Positions 15,003-20,150 of a stretch of 20,150 bases of DNA are shown piece after piece. Location of the stretch: positions 1 through 20,150 of the forward strand of contig URYX01000010.1 in assembly GCA_900552225.1 (NCBI GenBank), read 5' to 3'. Each line of letters starts with the position of its first letter. Positions within the stretch are counted from its first letter, which is position 1. The notes below the pieces were generated by a model. It was not told where the DNA came from and did not search any database. It saw only the letters and a list, made by a program, of their open reading frames with translations. Source of the stretch: an uncultured Oscillospiraceae bacterium. Its GTDB lineage: Bacteria > Bacillota > Clostridia > Oscillospirales > Acutalibacteraceae. A program made the position numbers and the translations under genes.

Positions 15003-15123
15003 CATAATTCAAAGGAAAAGAATCGAAAGCTCACGGTTTTCTCTCTTGACATGATGCGGCTTTTGCGGCCGATTAACAGCGCACGGTTTGGGGCACACTA
15101 TTCCCTGAAAAGGGGGAATCGGT

Positions 15124-16728
15124 ATGCCCAAACGTGCGCTTTGCTTTTTTCTGGCAATCCTGTGTCTGCTCGGCGGCCTGCTGCTGCGGCTGTATACGGT
15201 GTCGGAGGGGAGCCTGTCCCGGGCCGCCGGGGAGCAGGCCAGCGTGACGCTGATACTCGGCAGTGCGCTCGGCACCATTTACGACCGCCATATGACGCCG
15301 CTCGTCAACCGTACTTCGGAGCTGAAAACGGCGGTGGCCCCGTTTCCGGAGACACTCTCCCTGCTCAGCGAGACCTTCGGAGAGGCCTTCCGGCCGATAC
15401 GGGAGCGTCTGGCGGACGGGAAGCCGGTGGTGTGTACCCTGCCGGGCGAGCCGCCAATCAGCGCCGGGACGGTGACGGCTCCGATCCCCGTGCGCTACGG
15501 GGGCGTACTTGCCCCGCATGTCATCGGTTACCGCGGTGCGGACGGGATCGGTGTGACCGGAGCGGAATATGTATTTGACGAACGGCTGACCGCCTGCCGC
15601 GGTCAGTTCCGCGTGACCTATACGGTGGATGCCTTCGGTACACCGATCGAGGGGGTGACTCCGACCGTAACGGACACACTGCACGCGGCCTCCGCCGGAG
15701 TGGTGCTGACGCTGGATGCGGAGCTGCAGGCGATGGCGGAGGAGGTGGCGCGGCAGCATCTGCAGCGCGGGGCTATTGTCATCACCGAGCCCCGCAGCGG
15801 CGACATCCTGGCGATGGTCAGCGTGCCGGATTATCAGCCGGATGCGGTGGGGGAGGCGCTGGAGAGCGAGGGAGCCCCGCTGCTGAACCGTGCCATGACC
15901 AACTACAACTGCGGCTCGGTGTTCAAAATGGTGACGGCGGCCGCGGCGCTGGAGGCGGGCTTCACCACGGAGGAGACGGCGTTCTGCAGCGGCAGCACCG
16001 AGGTGGCCGGAACCGTGTTCCACTGCCATCTGCTGTTCGGACATGGGCTTCTGGATATGCCGACGGCCTTCTCCAAATCCTGCAACCCGTATTTCATCGG
16101 ACTGGGGCAAAAGGTCGGGGCCGAGCGGCTGTATGCCATGGCGTCGGCTCTCGGCTTTACGCGGGCCGTGACGGTGGCGGAGGGATGGCAGACGGCCCGG
16201 GCTGTCCTGCCGTCACCGACCGATCTGACCGCCCCGGCCGAGCTTGCAAACCTCTCCTTCGGACAGGGTAAGCTGATGGCGACCCCGGTGCATATGGCGC
16301 AGTTGGTCGGGGCCATTGTCAATGACGGACAGATGGTGAGACCGCGTCTGCAGCTTGGGACGGCGGATACCGACGGGCACCTGACGCCCGCAGCGTCGGT
16401 ACCGCCGCAGACGGTGTTTTCCGCCTCTACGGCCGCCACCCTGCGGTCCATGATGGAGCGCTCGACGGAGGACGGTACCGGGATCCGCGGCAAGCCGTTC
16501 CACGGAAGGGCAGCCGTCAAGACGGGAACCGCGGAGACCGGCTGGTATGAGGACGGCGAGGAAGTGGTGCAGCATTGGTATGCCGGCTACTACCCGGCCG
16601 AGGATCCCCGCTATGTGCTCGTGGTGCTCAGCGAAAATATGGAGGCGAGCGGCGTGCGCGCCGACCCCGCCTTCCGGCAGCTCTGTGAGGAGCTGTATTA
16701 CCGCAGCCTGATTGACGGCGTATCCTGA
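15124..16728 (+). CDS. Class B penicillin-binding protein (transpeptidase)
   Basis: This 534-residue membrane-anchored DD-transpeptidase cross-links peptidoglycan outside the membrane. One N-terminal helix (residues 4-22) is followed by a short dimerisation domain with the hallmark GTIYDRHMTPL at 50-60. The transpeptidase domain has the SxxK box S265-V-F-K268, the SxN box S319-C-N321 and the KTG box K466-T-G468 (AVKTGTAETG). It has no transglycosylase domain and no PASTA repeats. It is shorter than most FtsI or SpoVD proteins (about 600-700) because the N-terminal domain is reduced. The ATG at 15124 follows AAGGGGGAA. It stands alone, not in a dcw cluster, among sporulation genes, so a sporulation role is possible but unproven. 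A GATTA-N18-CACACTA pair at 15071-15100 weakly resembles forespore promoters. Confidence 0.88.
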   Translation: MPKRALCFFLAILCLLGGLLLRLYTVSEGSLSRAAGEQASVTLILGSALGTIYDRHMTPLVNRTSELKTAVAPFPETLSLLSETFGEAFRPIRERLADGKPVVCTLPGEPPISAGTVTAPIPVRYGGVLAPHVIGYRGADGIGVTGAEYVFDERLTACRGQFRVTYTVDAFGTPIEGVTPTVTDTLHAASAGVVLTLDAELQAMAEEVARQHLQRGAIVITEPRSGDILAMVSVPDYQPDAVGEALESEGAPLLNRAMTNYNCGSVFKMVTAAAALEAGFTTEETAFCSGSTEVAGTVFHCHLLFGHGLLDMPTAFSKSCNPYFIGLGQKVGAERLYAMASALGFTRAVTVAEGWQTARAVLPSPTDLTAPAELANLSFGQGKLMATPVHMAQLVGAIVNDGQMVRPRLQLGTADTDGHLTPAASVPPQTVFSASTAATLRSMMERSTEDGTGIRGKPFHGRAAVKTGTAETGWYEDGEEVVQHWYAGYYPAEDPRYVLVVLSENMEASGVRADPAFRQLCEELYYRSLIDGVS

Positions 16729-16735
16729 CCGCAGA

Positions 16736-16770
16736 GGCTGCCGGGCCTGCACGGAGCTCCCGCAGCCTTT
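16736..16770 (+). terminator. Probable terminator of the PBP gene
   Basis: GGCTGC(C)GGG (16736-16745) pairs with CCCGCAGCC (16759-16767) with one bulged C and a 13-nt loop, followed by TTT. It begins 7 bp after the stop codon. Confidence 0.55.
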
Positions 16771-16791
16771 CCGAAAGCCTTCAAGTACGCA

Positions 16792-16828
16792 GAAAGCCCC
16801 GGCCAAATCCTCAGATTTGACCGGGGCT
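16792..16828 (-). terminator. Terminator of galM
   Basis: On the minus strand AGCCCCGGTCAAAT and ATTTGGCCGGGGCT form a 14-bp stem with one G-U wobble and a 6-nt loop, then TTTCT. On the plus strand the same position is a C-A mismatch, so the minus strand is the functional one. Confidence 0.75.
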
Positions 16829-16871
16829 CAGACGCTTTCCGCGGGCGGCAGGCATTTCCGCCGACGGGGGA

Positions 16872-17891
16872 TTACAGCTTAAAGAAACGGTATTTGGTCT
16901 CCGAGCGGAAGGTCTCGCCCGCATGCAGGATGCAGGACGGGAATTCCGGATGATGCGGTGAATCCGGGTAAAACTGCGTCTCCAGGCAAAACGCCGTGTG
17001 CGGGCGCAGCGGCAGCCCGCCCTTGCCGTTCGGCTCGTCGGTGCTGTTGGCGGTATAGAACTGCACGCTGGGCAGATCGGTGGACATCTCCATGCCGATG
17101 CCGCTGCGCGGACTCTCCGCGCGGGCGCATACGCGCAGCAGCCGGTCGTTCCACAGTACAAAGGTATGGTCATAGCCGTCCCGCAGCTGATCGTCGGGCA
17201 TATCCAGGTCCTGCCCGATCGGCTTGGTCATGCGGAAATCGAAGGCGGTGCCGCCCACCTCCCGCAGCTCTCCGGTGGGAATCAGGGTGGTCTTGTCAAC
17301 CGGGAGATAGCAATCGGCCGCAATGCAGAGGCGGGTATCCAGAACATCGCCGCCATCGTAGCCGTTGAGGTTAAAGTAGCAGTGATTTGTCAGGTTGAGC
17401 GGCGTGTCGGCGCTTGCGGTGGCCTCGTAGGAAAGGCACAGTGCACTGCCGTGGACACGGATGGTGACCGATACCTGCAGCGTCCCGGGGAAGCCCTCCT
17501 CCCCGTCGGGGGAGATGCGGAAGAACCGCACGCCGTCCTCTAAGACATCGGCATTCCACAGATGCTTGTCAAAGCCGCGGAAGCCGCCGTGCAGATGCAC
17601 CGTGCCGTTTTCGTTGCAGCCGACATCGTAGCTTTTCCCGTTCAGGGAGAAGCAGCCTCCGGCAATCCGCCCGGCATAGCGCCCGACGGTCGCCCCCTGA
17701 TAGGAGCCCCCCTCCAAATATCCCTTCAGCGTATCATAGCCGAGCACGCAGTCCTTGCCGCCGAACTGAATCGACTGAATCGTGGCTCCGTAGGACAGCA
17801 CCGCCACCTTCAGGTCGCTGTCGCCGATGATATAACGGAAAACCTCACTGTCGTTAGGCAGCCTGCCGAACGGTTCCTTGACTACACTCAT
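16872..17891 (-). CDS. galM: Aldose 1-epimerase (galactose mutarotase)
   Basis: This 339-residue mutarotase interconverts alpha and beta anomers of galactose and related sugars, feeding the Leloir pathway. Family signatures: GRYAGRIAGG at 70-79, VHLHGGFRGFDK at 98-109, LTNHCYFNL at 167-175 with catalytic acid H170, LIPTGEL at 203-209, DGYDHTFVL at 238-246, and CLETQFYPDSPHHPEFP at 302-318 with catalytic base E304. The length is normal. The ATG at 17891 follows an AAGGAGAGG site. It is monocistronic, with its own promoter at 17939-17967 and its own terminator at 16792-16828. A GH36 alpha-galactosidase 1 kb away on the same strand would release the beta/alpha galactose it handles, though the deacetylase gene separates the two. 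Confidence 0.95.
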   Translation of the reverse strand: MSVVKEPFGRLPNDSEVFRYIIGDSDLKVAVLSYGATIQSIQFGGKDCVLGYDTLKGYLEGGSYQGATVGRYAGRIAGGCFSLNGKSYDVGCNENGTVHLHGGFRGFDKHLWNADVLEDGVRFFRISPDGEEGFPGTLQVSVTIRVHGSALCLSYEATASADTPLNLTNHCYFNLNGYDGGDVLDTRLCIAADCYLPVDKTTLIPTGELREVGGTAFDFRMTKPIGQDLDMPDDQLRDGYDHTFVLWNDRLLRVCARAESPRSGIGMEMSTDLPSVQFYTANSTDEPNGKGGLPLRPHTAFCLETQFYPDSPHHPEFPSCILHAGETFRSETKYRFFKL

Positions 17892-17938
17892 ACAATTCCT
17901 CTCCTTTTTGAAAAATCGTCCCGGTATCCTTTCGATTC

Positions 17939-17967
17939 AGTATATCGGATTTTTCCGAAAAGGTCAA
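17939..17967 (-). promoter_or_regulatory. Sigma-A promoter of galM
   Basis: On the minus strand TTGACC (17962-17967), 17 bp, TATACT (17939-17944): a near-consensus vegetative promoter with a leader of about 40 nt. Confidence 0.85.
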
Positions 17968-17977
17968 GCCATTTGCG

Positions 17978-18007
17978 GTATGCCGCGGCATTTTTCTTCA
18001 TATAGTA
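17978..18007 (+). promoter_or_regulatory. Possible sporulation promoter of the deacetylase gene
   Basis: CATATAGTA (17999-18007) fits the CATANNNTA -10 of sigma-K and most of the sigma-E -10; GTATG (17978-17982) lies 16 bp upstream as a partial -35. It overlaps the galM promoter region on the opposite strand and leaves a very short leader of about 15 nt. Confidence 0.35.
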
Positions 18008-18028
18008 CGGCAGAAGGGAGAGGAGTGC

Positions 18029-18826
18029 ATGAAAGCCTATATTCTGCTGACACGGCGCCGCCTGCTGGCCGCGGGAGGCATCCTGTGCGCGGCGGCCCTG
18101 CTGCTGGCGGCCTTGCTCTGCATGACGCCGCGCCTGGCCGCGGCCGCCGGAAAGGGGAGCGAGCGCAAAATCCCGATTTACTGTACCGACCGGCCGGAAA
18201 AGGTGGTATCACTGACCTTTGATGCCGCGTGGGGCGATGAGGACACTCCGCAGCTGATCCGGATTTTTGAAACATACGGCATTCACGTCACATTTTTTGT
18301 GGTGGGCGAGTGGACGGAGCGCTGCGCCTCCTCGGTGCAGGCCCTGCAGGAGGCCGGGCACGAGGTGATGAATCACTCGGATACCCACCCGCACATGCCG
18401 CAGCTCTCCCGTGAGGGCATGGCGGCGGAGATCAACCGCTGCAGCGACAAAATCGAGGCACTGACGGGCACCCGTCCCATCCTGTTCCGCGCACCGTACG
18501 GCGACTACAACAACGCCCTGCTCGAGACGCTGGACAGCCTCGGTATGTACTGTATCCAGTGGGATGTGGATTCGCTCGACTGGAAGGATCCGCCTCCCGC
18601 GGACATTGTCCGGCGGGTGACCGAGCGGGTGAAGCCGGGCAGCATCGTTCTGTTCCATAATGCCGCCAAGAACACGCCGGAGGCGCTGCCGACCATCATC
18701 GAAAAGCTGCAGGCGGACGGCTACACCTTCCTGAAGGCCTCGGAGATGATCTACCGCGAGGGGTATACGATCAACCACGAGGGACGCCAGTGCACGCAGG
18801 CGGGGACCGCCGCGCCGACCGGATAA
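18029..18826 (+). CDS. Sporulation polysaccharide deacetylase, PdaB/NodB type
   Basis: This 265-residue membrane-anchored carbohydrate esterase family 4 protein resembles PdaB, which is needed to keep spores viable in Bacillus. An N-terminal hydrophobic segment (residues about 11-32) serves as signal or anchor. CE4 motifs: TFDAAWGDEDT at 63-73 (D65; the second Asp of the usual TFDD is replaced, as is normal for PdaB proteins), HSDTHPHM at 116-123 with H116 and H120 as metal ligands, RAPYGDYNN at 154-162, DVDSLDW at 179-185, and IVLFHNA at 206-212 with H210. The ATG at 18029 follows GGGAGAGGAG. The substrate is probably peptidoglycan or another spore polysaccharide. The gene is monocistronic, with a terminator at 18833-18876. 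Confidence 0.88.
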   Translation: MKAYILLTRRRLLAAGGILCAAALLLAALLCMTPRLAAAAGKGSERKIPIYCTDRPEKVVSLTFDAAWGDEDTPQLIRIFETYGIHVTFFVVGEWTERCASSVQALQEAGHEVMNHSDTHPHMPQLSREGMAAEINRCSDKIEALTGTRPILFRAPYGDYNNALLETLDSLGMYCIQWDVDSLDWKDPPPADIVRRVTERVKPGSIVLFHNAAKNTPEALPTIIEKLQADGYTFLKASEMIYREGYTINHEGRQCTQAGTAAPTG

Positions 18827-18832
18827 CATAGG

Positions 18833-18876
18833 AAACAGGGGCCGCTTCATCCCGAAATAAGGCGGCCCCTGTTTTT
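18833..18876. terminator. Terminator between deacetylase and alpha-galactosidase genes
   Basis: The perfect 13-bp arms AAACAGGGGCCGC (18833-18845) and GCGGCCCCTGTTT (18862-18874) are followed by T5 on plus. The minus side has only GTTTCC, so it works best for the plus-strand gene but may serve both. Confidence 0.85.
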
Positions 18877-18887
18877 ATCTGCGGATC

Positions 18888-20150
18888 TCAGATGCGCTCA
18901 AAATACCAGGTCTGCGCCCGTCCGGCGGCCGCCTGCGGGATGACTCCCTGCTGCAGCATGGCTCCGGAGACAGTCTCCTCCGTACCATTCAGTCGGTAGA
19001 TGGCCTCCGCCTCTGCCTCCCGCACCGGCAGGCGGGCGGGCAGTGCGCGGTCGGCGCGGTCGCGCAGAATCGTCAGCAGAATGCGGCTGCGGTCGGCGCT
19101 CACCGTGTAATAGGCGGAGCATCCGTCCTCAAACGGGTTTTCAAGGCGGTACAGCTCGCCGTTCAGAATCACATCCTCATACAGGCGGTACTCCCGGACC
19201 TGCGCCCGGATGGTCTCACGGATGGCCTCGCTCGCCTGGGTGATGTTCAGCTCATAGCCGAGCGGCCCGGCCAGCGCCGTGCGGAACCGGAAATCCAGCT
19301 CCTCGGGGTCGGCACAGACGTTCCCCGGGTTGGAGACGTGGCAGCTCATGACCGTAGCCGGATAGGCGAGCGTCGAGCCGTACTGGCTGTAGATGCGCGC
19401 CTCCGGATAGGTGTTGTCGCTCTCCCAGATCTGGGTGCTGTAATGCATCATGCCGAGGTCGTAGCGCCCGCCGCCCCCGCTGCAGTTTTCGATCATGGTG
19501 TGCGGGAAATGCCCGCAGAACCACTCAAACAGCGCATACACGCCGAGCATATACCGGTGCGCCGCCTCCTTCTGCCGCTCGGGCGGGAGATACAGCGAGC
19601 CGACCTCCGACATATGGCGGTTCATGTCCCATTTGAAATAGTCGATGCCGACCCCGTCAAACGTGCGGGAAAACTGCTCCTTCAGATAGTCAAGCACGGC
19701 GGGATTCCCGAAATCGAGCACCAGCTGCTCCCGGGACAGCAGATTCTGGCGCCCCCGGCACTGGAGACACCAGTCCGGGTGGGCCCGGTACAGGTCGCTG
19801 TCCGGGTTGACCATTTCCGGCTCGATCCAGATGCCGCACTTCATGCCGTAGCTCTTGACCCGCTGTACAAAGCTGTGCAGCCCGTCGGTAAACTTGCGGC
19901 GGTTAACCACCCAGTCTCCGAGTCCCGCACGGTCGTTGTTGCGCGCTCCGAACCAGCCGTCGTCCACAACCAGCATATCCATGCCGCAGGAGGCCGCGTC
20001 CCGGGCAAAATCGAGCAGCAGCGCCTCGTCAATGTCGAAGAAGCTCGCCTCCCAGGAGTTGAGCACGATCGGCCGCCGCTCAAATTTCGGTGCGGGCAGG
20101 ATGTGCTGCCGCGTAAAGCGGTGGAAATTGCGCGACATGGTGCCGAGTCC
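18888..20150 (-). CDS. Alpha-galactosidase, GH36 (5' end outside window)
   Basis: The visible 420 residues are the catalytic barrel and C-terminal domain of a GH36 alpha-galactosidase, which hydrolyses terminal alpha-1,6-galactose from melibiose, raffinose-family sugars and galactomannan fragments by a retaining mechanism. Counting from the Met codon at 20138: NSWEASFFDI at 27-36, VVDDGWFGARNND at 57-69, GIWIEPEMVN at 102-111, nucleophile D171 in YFKWDMNRH, ENCSGGGGR at 217-225, and acid/base D241 in WESDNTYP. The frame runs off the window edge (GLGT before that Met), so the N-terminal beta-sandwich domain, normally about 300 residues, is missing from view and the Met at 20138 is not the start. 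No signal peptide can be judged. Confidence 0.95.
   Translation of the reverse strand, partial: GLGTMSRNFHRFTRQHILPAPKFERRPIVLNSWEASFFDIDEALLLDFARDAASCGMDMLVVDDGWFGARNNDRAGLGDWVVNRRKFTDGLHSFVQRVKSYGMKCGIWIEPEMVNPDSDLYRAHPDWCLQCRGRQNLLSREQLVLDFGNPAVLDYLKEQFSRTFDGVGIDYFKWDMNRHMSEVGSLYLPPERQKEAAHRYMLGVYALFEWFCGHFPHTMIENCSGGGGRYDLGMMHYSTQIWESDNTYPEARIYSQYGSTLAYPATVMSCHVSNPGNVCADPEELDFRFRTALAGPLGYELNITQASEAIRETIRAQVREYRLYEDVILNGELYRLENPFEDGCSAYYTVSADRSRILLTILRDRADRALPARLPVREAEAEAIYRLNGTEETVSGAMLQQGVIPQAAAGRAQTWYFERI

Noticed and set aside
1..20150. CRISPR arrays, tRNA or rRNA genes, intact IS elements
   Set aside because: No regularly spaced repeats, cloverleaf or rRNA-like stretches, and no transposase or integrase coding seen on either strand.

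Overview
The window reads as chromosomal DNA from a GC-rich, endospore-forming anaerobic Firmicute (class Clostridia, probably an Oscillospirales-type gut lineage; the lineage is inference). Support comes from five recognisable sporulation genes (ylbJ, yqfC, yqfD, spoIIR and a pdaB-type deacetylase), AGGAGG-type ribosome binding sites, a DNA polymerase I that has lost its proofreading motif, an oxygen-sensitive glycyl radical enzyme with its activase, and genes for plant or host glycan use.

Layout. 1-750: a decayed patch with the end of a Ca2+/Na+ exchanger gene, a short unrecognised remnant and the first codons of a PAP2-type phosphatase, closed by a strong terminator. 805-4778 (minus): a three-gene unit polA - HAD phosphatase - LOG-family protein, read from a clear sigma-A promoter at 4871-4899. 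4993-8409: a sporulation block, with ylbJ (minus) divergent from yqfC-yqfD-spoIIR (plus). spoIIR has its own upstream promoter that resembles forespore (sigma-F/G) promoters. 8472-8724 (minus): a frameshifted and 3'-truncated cupin gene. 8824-11954 (minus): a glycyl radical enzyme and its radical-SAM activase, driven by a near-consensus promoter with a perfect 25-bp palindrome just downstream of the predicted start of transcription. 12287-14860 (plus, divergent): a large GH106-like glycoside hydrolase. 14861-15123: tandem hairpins and a structured element. 15124-16728 (plus): a class B penicillin-binding transpeptidase. 16872-17891 (minus): galactose mutarotase. 18029-18826 (plus): sporulation polysaccharide deacetylase. 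18888-20150 (minus): the C-terminal part of a GH36 alpha-galactosidase that runs off the window.

How they fit together. The alpha-galactosidase, mutarotase and GH106-like enzyme point to scavenging of plant or host glycans. The glycyl radical enzyme carries the thiyl-Cys/Glu pair of the dehydratase branch and may act on a product of sugar catabolism, but its substrate is unknown. The sporulation genes cover forespore-to-mother-cell signalling (SpoIIR), mother-cell membrane proteins (YlbJ, YqfC, YqfD) and cortex or wall modification (PdaB type).

The least ordinary items are the glycyl radical enzyme with a divergent glycyl loop and its palindromic operator, and a repeated pattern of small gene remnants that keep their ends but lack middles or tails. 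I see no CRISPR array, intact mobile element, tRNA or rRNA.
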